This document shows positions 1-6,668 of a stretch of 8,747 bases of DNA, piece by piece. A program made the position numbers and the translations under genes. The stretch comes from Armatimonadota bacterium (GTDB taxonomy: Bacteria > Armatimonadota > DTGP01 > JAHWJO01). The notes beneath the pieces were generated by a model that had not been told where the DNA came from, made no database searches, and was given only the letters and a program-made list of their open reading frames with translations. Position 1 is the stretch's first letter; every line of letters starts with the position of its first letter. The stretch spans positions 1 to 8,747 of the forward strand of contig JAHWJO010000168.1 of NCBI GenBank assembly GCA_019348365.1, written 5' to 3'.

Positions 1-44
1 CCCCCGCACTTCGCGCTGGCCCTCTCCCAAGTCTGGGAGAGGGG
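1..44 (-). repeat. Hairpin-forming dispersed repeat, copy 1 (inverted relative to copy 2)
   Basis: The reverse complement of this stretch matches positions 169-212 at about 39 of 44 bases. It contains a perfect 9-bp hairpin, CCTCTCCCA-agtc-TGGGAGAGG, followed on its own strand by a GGCCAGCGCG-type arm. GC-rich 'ccctctccc...gggagaggg...ggtgaggg' elements of this style are common intergenic repeats in many high-GC bacterial genomes. The element reaches the window edge and may continue outside it. There is no sign of coding. Confidence 0.6.
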
Positions 45-168
45 ATCTGTCGAGTTCATTCCATAACAGGACCGAGACGGGGTACATGCTCGAGGGAACG
101 ACGGATCGGTGATGAGTGGGCACCAAAAAGAATTCCTCTCTCCGAAGAGAAGCGTTTTGCATCCCGAT

Positions 169-262
169 TCCCACTCCCAGAATTGGGAGAGGGCCAGCGC
201 GTAGCGCGGGGGTGAGGGCGCGCTCCCCGACTGCTCCTCAAAGGGAGCATGGGGCGAGGGGT
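169..262 (+). repeat. Hairpin-forming dispersed repeat, copy 2, with a second small hairpin
   Basis: Positions 169-212 are the inverted partner of 1-44 and form the imperfect hairpin CCACTCCCA-gaat-TGGGAGAGG. The sequence continues into a second potential hairpin at about 225-256 (GCTCC-tcaaag-GGAGC, flanked by CCCC and GGGG). The ATG at 249 lies in this hairpin region, which makes it a poor start codon for the gene downstream. The 124 bases between the two copies (45-168) contain no convincing gene. Confidence 0.55.
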
Positions 263-311
263 AGAAGTAAACAGAAGAATTACAAATCACCGTCATCTTT
301 TCGTCTCGTTC

Positions 312-317
312 GGAGGT
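312..317 (+). promoter_or_regulatory. Ribosome binding site for the GTG start at 327
   Basis: GGAGGT is a near-consensus Shine-Dalgarno sequence, with about 9-10 bases between it and the GTG at 327. It decides the start of the glycoside-hydrolase-like gene, because translation from 327 gives a textbook signal peptide. Confidence 0.6.
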
Positions 318-326
318 AATTTTCCT

Positions 327-1730
327 GTGTTTTGGTCTCGCTTCACCGTTTCCCTCGCCCTCGCTGCAGCCCTCCTTCCCGTCTCCTCAAGTCGGGCGGA
401 TGTGGATTCCTATGCCTCCCTCCCCCTCCGACCGGGCATGGGCCGTCACCAGTGGGCGCGGGACAACCAGTTGGAAATGCGGACCCTCTGGATGGATGCG
501 ACGGCGAACCTGGACCGGCTGAACAGCCGGGAAAAGGTCCAGGCGATCCTCGATAAGACGGTGGCAGCGGGGTTCAACACCGTGGCCGTGGGAGTGAAAT
601 CGCCCTGCGGGTTCGTGCTCTACAACAGCCGGATCGCGCCGAAGATGAAGAACTTCCTGAACCGCACCACGTACCCCGAAGGCTACGATCTCCTCCAGAC
701 CGTCATCGAAGAGGGGCACAAGCGCGGGTTGGAGGTCCATGCCTTCCTGATGGTCTTCTCCGACGGGCGGAAGCTGAACCGGAGCGGCCCGGCCTACGGC
801 CCGCATGCGGCGTGGCAATCCGTGCAGTACCTTCGCAGCGGCAAGCTCGTGAAGCAGGCCGACGCGCCGGGCGGCACGTTCGTCTTCCTCAATCCCGCGC
901 ATCCCGCCGCACAGGATTATCAGCTTTCCATCATTAAGGAGATCGTCAGCCGATACGACGTGGACGGCGTCCTCCTCGACCGCCTCCGCTACGCCGGGAT
1001 CGACAGCGACTTCAGCCCGGCCTCGCGGATCGGCTTTGAAAAGTACATCGGCAAGAAGGTGGCGCGTTTCCCCCAGGATATCTTCACCTGGAACAAGAAA
1101 GGGCCGGTTCCCGGCAACTATTACAAGCCGTGGCTGGAGTATCGCGCGTCGGTGATCAGCGGGTTCGTGAAGCGGGCTGCAAAGGTCGTGAAGAGCACGC
1201 GGCCCGGCACGGTCATCGGGTGCTCGGTCGGCTCGTGGTATCCGACCTACGTGAACGAAGGGGTCAACTGGGGCAGCACGCGCTTCAATCCGGGTAAAGA
1301 ATACTTCTGGGCCACCTCCACGTACCGGAAGACGGGCTACGCGGATTACATCGATTACCTCGCGCCGCACTGCTACAGCCGCGACGTGGAGATCCTGGAC
1401 TCGCGGGAGGCGGGCAAGCCGGACTGGCGCAGCGTGCAGGGGGCGGCGCAGATCACACGGCAGGCCGTCGCGAACGCCTGCTGGGTCTACGGCGGCATCT
1501 ACGCCCACGATTACCAGGGGAAGCCGCAGGAATTCCTCCGGGCGATGCTGACCGTGCGGGAGGAGACGAACGGCGTGATGGCCTTCGACCTCAGCCAGAT
1601 CGACGATTACGGCTGGTGGGAGCTGTTCCCGCAGGTCTTTCGCACTGCGACCTCCCCGCCCCATCGGAAGCCCGGCTGGCTGGCGGTAAAAGAATCATCT
1701 ACCTCCCCGGCGAAAACCGCACGGCCCTAG
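327..1730 (+). CDS. Secreted GHL10-like (family 10 glycosylhydrolase-like) protein
   Basis: This encodes a 467-aa predicted exported protein resembling the glycosyl hydrolase-like 10 (DUF187/YngK-type, TIM-barrel) group. GTG 327 is preferred: it follows GGAGGT and yields MFWSRF, a hydrophobic stretch of alternating A/L (residues 8-17) and an SRA|DVD cleavage site after residue 24. The in-frame ATG at 249 would add 26 residues encoded partly by the upstream hairpin repeat. Family-like features are the entry strand 'MRTLWMDATANLDR' (51-64), a helix and strand for 'AGFNTVAVGVKSP' (81-93), 'GLEVHAFLMVF' (134-144), 'FLNPAHPAAQDY' (187-198), and 'VDGVLLDRLRY' (212-222), where the family usually has a D-x-R-Y catalytic-side motif. 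Later come 'YLAPHCYSRD' (344-353) and 'GVMAFDLSQIDDYGWW' (416-431). Such proteins are thought to act on polysaccharide or glycan outside the cytoplasm, but the substrate cannot be read from the sequence. The gene stands alone, with 178 bases to the next gene. The fold-family call is from motif recall; enzymatic activity is inferred. Confidence 0.78.
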   Translation: MFWSRFTVSLALAAALLPVSSSRADVDSYASLPLRPGMGRHQWARDNQLEMRTLWMDATANLDRLNSREKVQAILDKTVAAGFNTVAVGVKSPCGFVLYNSRIAPKMKNFLNRTTYPEGYDLLQTVIEEGHKRGLEVHAFLMVFSDGRKLNRSGPAYGPHAAWQSVQYLRSGKLVKQADAPGGTFVFLNPAHPAAQDYQLSIIKEIVSRYDVDGVLLDRLRYAGIDSDFSPASRIGFEKYIGKKVARFPQDIFTWNKKGPVPGNYYKPWLEYRASVISGFVKRAAKVVKSTRPGTVIGCSVGSWYPTYVNEGVNWGSTRFNPGKEYFWATSTYRKTGYADYIDYLAPHCYSRDVEILDSREAGKPDWRSVQGAAQITRQAVANACWVYGGIYAHDYQGKPQEFLRAMLTVREETNGVMAFDLSQIDDYGWWELFPQVFRTATSPPHRKPGWLAVKESSTSPAKTARP

Positions 1731-1908
1731 AGAAAGATCGGGGCTCCGTCTTTATCGTCCTGTAGAGGGCTGGTGGGTACCTGGGATGAGCGGATCTGTT
1801 GTCCTCAGAAGGAATCCCCACCTCCTGGGCTGAAAACAAAAGAAAATTGCTAGCTTCCACTCCTTCAGCCTCGACGATCCTGGCGGTCCAACCTCCCTTT
1901 CATCCTCC
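1731..1908. other. Intergenic region without recognisable signals
   Basis: This 178-base gap shows no clear stem-plus-T-run terminator, no convincing sigma-70 promoter pair and no credible small gene. The bases just before the ATG at 1909 are pyrimidine-rich and lack a Shine-Dalgarno sequence. Confidence 0.4.
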
Positions 1909-2514
1909 ATGATGGATAACGATCCCGGTCAAGCGTCTTCCTCTGATGTCCCACGGTCCGAACCGACCGATTTGGCTTCGCCGATCCCTGATGACGAGCC
2001 CCTATCCATCATGGCGGAGGGAGAGGGCGAACCGAATGGCGATTTTCTCCCCCTCGATCCGCGCGTGGTGAGTCTCTGGCGTCTCGATCAGGCGATGGGA
2101 TGCGGCTTTGTGCTCCTTCTCCTGCTGGGGGGAGTGGGAATTGTTTTTTTGACCGCTACGGAGTATCTCATTGGAGCCTCCCTCGCGTGGCTCCTTTGCC
2201 TGGGCCTATCGGTGTGGTTCGTTTTCTGGTATCCGGGGCAGGCGTATCGAGCCTGGGGGTACCGGATCGACGAGCGGGTCCTTGAAATCCGGAGCGGACT
2301 TCTGTTTCGCTCCCTCCAATTGCTGCCGCTGTCGCGCATCCAGCACGTCGATCTCCAGCGCGGACCCCTTGAGCGGCTGTACGGCCTATCCTCGATGATC
2401 CTCTTCACCGCCGGGACCCGCGATGCGGCGATCACTCTTCCGGGATTGGACGCCGAAGAGGCGATGCGGCTGCGGGACCACCTCCTCGCCATTGGAGGAG
2501 ACGATGCCGTCTGA
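1909..2514 (+). CDS. Membrane protein with one bacterial PH domain (DUF304/bPH2), YdbS-like
   Basis: This is a 201-aa membrane protein. Residues 1-57 are an acidic, Ser/Pro-rich cytoplasmic-type tail. Two hydrophobic segments follow at about 62-82 and 86-107, joined by a short turn, and then a bacterial PH domain at about 112-190. The domain carries the usual signature of this family: 'YRIDERVLEIRSGLL' (118-132), then 'LPLSRIQHVDLQRGPLERLYGL' spread over 139-160, then 'LPGLDAEEAMRLRDHL' near the end. The architecture matches Bacillus YdbS, here with a longer N-terminus. The next gene starts inside this one (11-base overlap), so the pair is probably co-translated and forms one membrane complex. 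YdbS/YdbT in Bacillus are linked to resistance to some antimicrobial peptides; that role is only an inference here. The start is uncertain, as ATG 1909 (ATGATG) has no SD sequence. An internal ATG at about 2011 is possible but has no better SD. Confidence 0.8.
   Translation: MMDNDPGQASSSDVPRSEPTDLASPIPDDEPLSIMAEGEGEPNGDFLPLDPRVVSLWRLDQAMGCGFVLLLLLGGVGIVFLTATEYLIGASLAWLLCLGLSVWFVFWYPGQAYRAWGYRIDERVLEIRSGLLFRSLQLLPLSRIQHVDLQRGPLERLYGLSSMILFTAGTRDAAITLPGLDAEEAMRLRDHLLAIGGDDAV
2494..2500 (+). promoter_or_regulatory. Ribosome binding site inside the preceding gene
   Basis: GGAGGAG lies a few bases before ATG 2504 and inside the coding sequence of the single-PH-domain gene. It fixes the start of the triple-PH gene at 2504. 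The same reading frame stays open back to 2423, but that part would translate the upstream gene out of frame. Confidence 0.65.
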
Positions 2515-4120
2515 TCCGCCGGATTCACCGGATTCCCCGCCTCCCCCGGAGGACTCGGCGCAGGCGACCGCCCCGGAGGCGGCTCCCCCGTCCCTTGTCG
2601 CGAAAATCTCCCCTGCCCTTCACGGAAGACTCCATCCCCTGACCCTCCTGTTTGGCATCCTCGGAGGGTGGTCCGAGCTTCGCAGCCTCTTCTTTCAACT
2701 CCTTCCCATGGGAGTGGTGCTGTACGCCAGCCACCGGCAGCTCTTCCTTCTGATGCTGGTTCTCCTGGCCGTTTACCCGCTGTTCCATGCGGCGGTGCTC
2801 TATTTCACTTTCCAGTACGGGATCGAAGAGGGGGAGCTGGTGACCCGGCAGGGTATCCTGAAGCGGATCGAGCGCCATGTCCCTCTGGAGCGAGTGCAGG
2901 ATCTCAGGATCGAACAGAATCTCGTGCAGCAATTTTTCGGGGTCGTCGCCGCATACGTCGAGACCGCCGGAGGGACGGGACCGGAAGCATCGCTGTCGGT
3001 CATCTCCCGCACCGAAGCGGAGCGCCTTCGCCGGGCGATCTTCGAGCGGTTTCCCCGAGCGATCCATGAGACGGAGGAGTCCGAGGAACCCTCTCGCCGC
3101 CTCATCCGGCGGCTTTCGGGGTCCGAGATTATCCTGGCGGGCCTCACCTCGAACCGGTCTGCATCCTTTCTGATCTTTCTGCTGGCGGGGTGGTCGCTCC
3201 TCGACGATCTTCTGCCCGAAGCGGTCTATGATCGACTGATTCGGGGCGTGTCGGAGGAGGTTCAATATCTTTCCCAGCAGGGGATGCTGATGGCCGTCCT
3301 TCTCCTCGTTCTGACGGTCGTCGCAATCCTGCTCATCAGCCTGTTCCTTTCCATCATGGGCGCGGTCTTCCTGTTCTACGGGTTCACGCTCTCGTTGAAC
3401 GGGGAGGACCTGCATCGTCTGTACGGCCTGCTGACCCGCCGCTCCAGCAGCCTGCCCCGGCAGCGCATCCAGATTCTCGAAGTCGAGGAGGGTCCTCTCC
3501 GGCAATTGTTCGGGCTGGCGACTCTTCGGGCGGACATCGCGGGGGGCGCAAAGGTCACGGGCATGGCCGAGACGGGCCGGGACGTTCTCCTGCCGGTGGC
3601 TCGCCGGAATGAGGTGGAGCCTCTCCTCCCGGTCTTCTTCCCCGATATGGATGCCGATCCGCCGGAGTGGCGCCGCGTCTCGAAGCGCGCCATTCTCAGA
3701 GGCACGATGAGAGGCGGCACATTCTGCATCCTTGTCACGTTCTGGACGCTCTGGCTGCAAAAAGGGTGGGTCGGACTCTGGCCCATGGCGTTCGTCCCGT
3801 TCATCTATTTTCTGAACGTGCAGGCCTACCGCCGTCTGGGGTATGCGCTCGGGCCTCGTTTCTTCCGCTCCCGACGCGGCTTGTTGGGCCGCTCGACTCA
3901 CGTCGTGCCGATACGGAATATCCAATCGGTCGCGCTTCACCAGTCGGTTTTCGAGTACCGAATGGGGCTGGCTACGCTGGTCCTCGACACGGCGGGACAG
4001 GCGTTCACCGGCGGCGGCCCCCGGATCAGCAACCTCCCCATCGAGGAGGCGGAAGTACTGGCTCGTACCCTTGCGAAATGCGCTTCCGAAACCCGTTACC
4101 GCTGGGAGAGCCGGAAGTGA
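2504..4120 (+). CDS. Membrane protein with three bacterial PH domains (DUF304/bPH2), YdbT-like
   Basis: This is a 538-aa multi-pass membrane protein built from three repeats of 'two hydrophobic segments plus bPH2 domain'. Residues 1-40 are a Pro/Ser/Asp-rich tail. The membrane segments lie at about 62-102, 219-236 with 261-293, and 402-440. The PH domains lie at about 105-185, 293-375 and 445-525. Each carries the family signature: 'HVPLERVQDLRIEQNLVQQF' (125-144), 'LPRQRIQILEVEEGPLRQLF' (317-336), and 'VVPIRNIQSVALHQSVFEYR' (467-486). Length and layout match Bacillus YdbT (about 490 aa). The start at ATG 2504 is supported by GGAGGAG just upstream and by the 11-base overlap with the previous gene. 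The natural reading is one partner of a YdbS-YdbT complex in the cytoplasmic membrane that responds to envelope conditions. No catalytic residues are expected. The family call is firm; the biological role is inferred. Confidence 0.85.
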   Translation: MPSDPPDSPDSPPPPEDSAQATAPEAAPPSLVAKISPALHGRLHPLTLLFGILGGWSELRSLFFQLLPMGVVLYASHRQLFLLMLVLLAVYPLFHAAVLYFTFQYGIEEGELVTRQGILKRIERHVPLERVQDLRIEQNLVQQFFGVVAAYVETAGGTGPEASLSVISRTEAERLRRAIFERFPRAIHETEESEEPSRRLIRRLSGSEIILAGLTSNRSASFLIFLLAGWSLLDDLLPEAVYDRLIRGVSEEVQYLSQQGMLMAVLLLVLTVVAILLISLFLSIMGAVFLFYGFTLSLNGEDLHRLYGLLTRRSSSLPRQRIQILEVEEGPLRQLFGLATLRADIAGGAKVTGMAETGRDVLLPVARRNEVEPLLPVFFPDMDADPPEWRRVSKRAILRGTMRGGTFCILVTFWTLWLQKGWVGLWPMAFVPFIYFLNVQAYRRLGYALGPRFFRSRRGLLGRSTHVVPIRNIQSVALHQSVFEYRMGLATLVLDTAGQAFTGGGPRISNLPIEEAEVLARTLAKCASETRYRWESRK

Positions 4121-4184
4121 TCCCCATGGAACGAAGGGATGATGGATCCCGCAAGGGTGGCCTGAATGAGAAGACCATCGATTG

Positions 4185-4215
4185 TTGAAGAATTTTCAAG
4201 GATATCAGGTATGAT
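4185..4215 (+). promoter_or_regulatory. Weak sigma-70-like promoter candidate
   Basis: TTGAAG (4185-4190) and TATGAT (4210-4215) sit 19 bases apart in an AT-richer patch just before the small secreted-protein gene at 4253. The spacing is longer than ideal. If used, the transcript would start near 4222 and would favour the ATG at 4253 over earlier in-frame ATGs. Confidence 0.3.
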
Positions 4216-4252
4216 CGTCCGCTTAGACGACGATTATCATCCGGGATTAAAC

Positions 4253-4681
4253 ATGAACATGAGACGAGGAGTTGGGGTTCTGGGGATCGTGCTCCCGTTG
4301 CTGGGCGCTGCGGCGAATCTCCCAGCATCGTCGAAACCGTACGCCCCTCTTCCCCTTCCCCCACGACTACGAGTTCTCCATAAAGGCACTCCTCAATGGA
4401 TCGCGTTGAATCTGTTGAAGAAGATCGGAGTGCGCCGGCAGGAGAAGCCGGAGAACCGCGAAACGCCGGTGAAGGAGACGGTCAAGCTCTGCCGGTCCCC
4501 GCGCAAGGCCGTCGTGATCGTGACCCGCATGGGCGGTGGAGACGACTCGATTGCCGGAGAGCGCTACCGATTGGAGCTTCGTCGCGTGAAGGACAAATGG
4601 CGTCCGGCGCAACTGGGCCGTCAGGTGAAATGCCGTCCGGGGCGCGGACACGCCTATTGGTCACGAAAGCCCTGTATCTGA
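4253..4681 (+). CDS. Small predicted secreted protein with C-terminal Cys/Trp motif, function unknown
   Basis: This encodes 142 aa from ATG 4253. MNMRR, a hydrophobic stretch (residues 6-22) and a small-residue region (ANLPASS) form a plausible signal peptide. The mature part is basic and has three cysteines (80, 127, 141). Its C-terminal half reads as a compact domain: 'AVVIVTRMGGGDDSIAGERY' (86-105), then 'KWRPAQLGRQVKCRPGRGH' (115-133), then 'WSRKPC' (136-141). The K-C-x-P-G-R-G-H-x-x-W-S-x-x-x-C pattern reminds me of small uncharacterised exported proteins of cyanobacteria, but I cannot name a family. Earlier in-frame ATGs exist at 4166 and at 4211 (AAGGA 8 bases upstream). The 4211 start has the better SD but places three Asp residues ahead of the signal peptide, so I prefer 4253. 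The gene follows the PH-domain pair by 132 bases and is probably separate. Confidence 0.6.
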   Translation: MNMRRGVGVLGIVLPLLGAAANLPASSKPYAPLPLPPRLRVLHKGTPQWIALNLLKKIGVRRQEKPENRETPVKETVKLCRSPRKAVVIVTRMGGGDDSIAGERYRLELRRVKDKWRPAQLGRQVKCRPGRGHAYWSRKPCI

Positions 4682-4914
4682 AGCAGGATCATTCTACGTA
4701 CTCATTAATTCAAATGCGCCAACTCCCAGCAGGAAGGTGTACGGTAGGGGCAGAAATAGCGCTTGGAAATGTGGTACGTACCCACCCACTCAGAGGCAAA
4801 GAACCCCAATTCTCCATGGTCGCCAGTATTGGGGGGAGCCAGTGGCGAAACCGGCTGAGTCCTGTCCGTTCGTCGGTCCCTGACCGGCGCTACTTCAATG
4901 GAAGGAGAAGCTGT
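4682..4914. other. Intergenic region with a short palindrome
   Basis: This 233-base gap contains the perfect 10-bp palindrome GGTACGTACC at 4773-4782, almost extended by GTG and CAC on its flanks. I looked for riboswitch cores in the GC-rich part around 4830-4890 and could not match any. The frame of the next gene is open through here, but the codons upstream of 4915 look non-coding. Confidence 0.35.
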
Positions 4915-5415
4915 ATGAGTCGCAGAGCCGGGCTTTTACGAAAGCCCCTGACCCTGCTGTTCGCCTCCGGCATGACCCTCGTGGCCCTGGTGGCATTCGC
5001 CGCCAACGTCCACTTCAAGGGAGGAGCGAACTCCGAGCCCACGTTCCTGGATCGCGGCACGGTGCTGAACGTCTCGGCCTGCTTGGCAGGCTTGGGCAAT
5101 CAGGATGTCACCATCACCGTGACGGCAAAGGGGATCGGAAAGACGACCTGCACAAATCCAGGGGGGAAAACGTCCCCTGGGATCAACAAGAAGTTGACCA
5201 ACCTATCCGCCACTCAGACGATCTCTGCCACGGAGATCAAGAACGGGCAAGTCTGCTTCAGCCTGGATACGAAGGAACCGGGGCCGATCTCGGCGAAAGA
5301 GGCCGGATGCCCGAACAATAACTGGGCCGCTTTCACGGATGTGGACTTCACCTCCGCGGAGATCGTGGTCAAGCAGGGTGGAAAGACGGTGCTTTCTCAG
5401 TCCTTCTCGCTGTAA
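4915..5415 (+). CDS. Small predicted secreted beta-rich protein with four cysteines, function unknown
   Basis: This encodes 166 aa from ATG 4915, which is preceded by AAGGAG at 4902-4907 with a 7-base gap. MSRRAGLLRKP and a hydrophobic segment (12-29) ending in AFA|AN form a clear signal peptide. The mature protein of about 137 aa is rich in Thr, Ser, Val and Gly, with alternating strand-like patterns: 'VLNVSACLAGL' (50-60), 'DVTITVTAKG' (64-73), 'QVCFSLDT' (112-119), 'TSAEIVVKQGGKTVLSQSF' (146-164). It has exactly four cysteines (56, 79, 114, 132), enough for two disulfides. This suggests an immunoglobulin-like or other beta-sandwich fold outside the cytoplasm. I do not recognise a named family, and no catalytic motif is visible. 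A strong hairpin lies 51 bases past the stop. The frame continues open upstream to 4396, but that part has no SD support and conflicts with the 4253 gene. Confidence 0.72.
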   Translation: MSRRAGLLRKPLTLLFASGMTLVALVAFAANVHFKGGANSEPTFLDRGTVLNVSACLAGLGNQDVTITVTAKGIGKTTCTNPGGKTSPGINKKLTNLSATQTISATEIKNGQVCFSLDTKEPGPISAKEAGCPNNNWAAFTDVDFTSAEIVVKQGGKTVLSQSFSL

Positions 5416-5466
5416 CCTTTCCGATCAGGTAGTCATCGGAATATTCCGTAACGAGACGGTACATTG

Positions 5467-5511
5467 CCCTCCCAAAGGGGTGGAGAGTTCATGCTCCTCC
5501 CTTTGGGAGGG
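5467..5511. terminator. Probable bidirectional terminator between convergent genes
   Basis: CCCTCCCAAAGGG (5467-5479) and CCCTTTGGGAGGG (5499-5511) are perfect 13-base inverted arms around a 19-base loop. On the forward strand the stem is followed by TTTG, a short T tract. It sits between a forward gene ending at 5415 and surE ending at 5558 on the reverse strand, where a shared terminator is expected. The T tract is weak in both directions, so part of its function could be as a dispersed hairpin repeat. Confidence 0.65.
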
Positions 5512-5557
5512 TTTGCTGAATGTCAGGATGGATGGACTTTGTGGCAAAACAAGCCTT

Positions 5558-6454
5558 CTATCCTCCCAGGATCTCCTCATCCCCCTGTTGGCTGCTGATC
5601 GCCTTCCGCAGCTCTTCCTCTTCGCGTTCGGTGACTTCCTCGCCGCCCCTGGGGAGCCACTTCTGAACCAGATCCCCGTAGTCGTCCCGCGCGCCCATCT
5701 CGCCCTGGAGCGGGTAGTCGGTCATGTCCATCTGGATGGGCGTGACGGAGATGAAACCGTGCGCGAGGGCCTCCACGTCCGTTCCAGGCAGCAGTTGGTC
5801 TTCCGGCAGCTCCCCGCCCAGCCAGTAGTACTTGCGTCCCCACGGGTCCACGCGCTCCTCCACGCTGCCCGGATACCGCCGTACCCCCTGACGCGTGATC
5901 CGCACCCCGGCGATGTGGCCCTCCGGAGTCTGCGGAACGTTGACGTTCAGGAACCGGCCCGGCGGCAGCGGGTCATTCAAAATCAGTTCCGAAAGGTCGG
6001 CGGCGAAACGCGCGGCGGGACGGAAATCGTGATCTTTCAGTCCCGTCGTGCTGACCAGCGAAAGCGCCACCGACGATGCGCCGTAGATCGCCCCTTCCAT
6101 CGCCGCCGAGGCCGTGCCGGAATAGGTCAGGTCCCACCCCATATTCGGGCCGTCGTTGATCCCGGAGAGCACCAGGTCCGGCGTTCGTCCCAGCAGGTGA
6201 ACGAACGCCATCATCACACAGTCGGAGGGGGTGCCGCTCGTCGCGTACGCCGTCATGCCGTTCGCCATACGGACTTCGGCGACCCGGAGGGGCTTATGCA
6301 GCGTGATCGCGTGGCCGGTCGCGCTCCGGGGACGGTCCGGCGCGCAGACGACCACCTTCCCGAGATGCTCCACCGCTTCCCGGAGCGCGAGGATCCCTTC
6401 CGCATGGACCCCATCGTCATTGGTGAGCAGGATCAACTTTCTCTCCGAAGCCAC
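5558..6454 (-). CDS. surE: 5'/3'-nucleotidase SurE
   Basis: SurE is a metal-dependent nucleoside monophosphate phosphatase that acts on 5' and 3' nucleotides in the cytoplasm and is linked to stationary-phase and stress survival. All the family hallmarks are visible: 'ILLTNDDGVHAEGI' (8-21) with the metal-binding pair D13-D14; 'APDRPRSATGHAIT' (38-51) with the conserved S44; 'SGTPSDCV' (73-80); 'DLVLSGINDGPNMG' (93-106) with metal ligand N100; and 'YSGTASAAMEGA' (111-122). The start is GTG at 6454, preceded on the minus strand by AAGGGAG seven bases away. At 298 aa it is longer than the usual ~250. The extra length is a charged C-terminal tail (about 265-298), rich in Glu, Arg and Gln, with an EREEEELRKA stretch likely to be helical. 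It runs convergent to the small secreted-protein gene and divergent from the stress operon. Confidence 0.95.
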   Translation of the reverse strand: MASERKLILLTNDDGVHAEGILALREAVEHLGKVVVCAPDRPRSATGHAITLHKPLRVAEVRMANGMTAYATSGTPSDCVMMAFVHLLGRTPDLVLSGINDGPNMGWDLTYSGTASAAMEGAIYGASSVALSLVSTTGLKDHDFRPAARFAADLSELILNDPLPPGRFLNVNVPQTPEGHIAGVRITRQGVRRYPGSVEERVDPWGRKYYWLGGELPEDQLLPGTDVEALAHGFISVTPIQMDMTDYPLQGEMGARDDYGDLVQKWLPRGGEEVTEREEEELRKAISSQQGDEEILGG

Positions 6455-6635
6455 GCTTGTTCTCCCTTTCCGATCTCGAAGTCATCTGAAATATGCAGCG
6501 CACATCAACAGGCGCGATTCTCTTTCTCATGCGATTCTACCCAAACGGTGAAACATGGTACGGCGACTCCGTTTGCGTAGAAGGCAAGACATTATGGCGT
6601 GTTCGCCGCATCGGGCTCCCAACGGGTCGCTCCCT

Positions 6636-6661
6636 GTTTTGGGCCGGATGCGCGTGGGTAT
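6636..6661 (+). promoter_or_regulatory. SigB-like (general stress sigma) promoter
   Basis: GTTTTG (6636-6641), a 14-base spacer, then GGGTAT (6656-6661) closely match the Bacillus SigB consensus (GTTTAA, 12-15 bases, GGGTAT). Transcription would start near 6668 and give a leader of about 140 bases for the GSP17M-like gene. In Bacillus, genes of that domain family are part of the SigB regulon, which supports the match. Whether this organism has a SigB-type sigma factor is not shown in this window. Confidence 0.5.
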
Positions 6662-6668
6662 ATTTTGG

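Noticed and set aside
387..1664. Long open frame on the minus strand across the GHL10-like gene
   Set aside because: It is a GC-rich antisense shadow with Arg/Val/Asp-heavy composition, no SD and no recognisable motifs, whereas the forward frame has clear family features.
2525..3940. Long minus-strand open frame across the triple-PH gene
   Set aside because: It is antisense to a gene with three matching domain signatures, and its composition is typical of a shadow frame (Arg, Gln, Glu, His, Pro).
4825..4905. Possible riboswitch (cobalamin- or c-di-GMP-like) before the 4915 gene
   Set aside because: Short fragments such as GCCAGTGGCGAAACC looked suggestive, but I could not assemble the conserved core or required pairing of any known class.
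4396..4914. N-terminal extension of the four-cysteine secreted protein
   Set aside because: It overlaps the 4253-4681 gene out of frame and would bury the clear signal peptide. The SD at 4902-4907 supports ATG 4915.
5339..6580. Forward open frame across surE
   Set aside because: It is antisense to an unmistakable surE and has no SD or domain.
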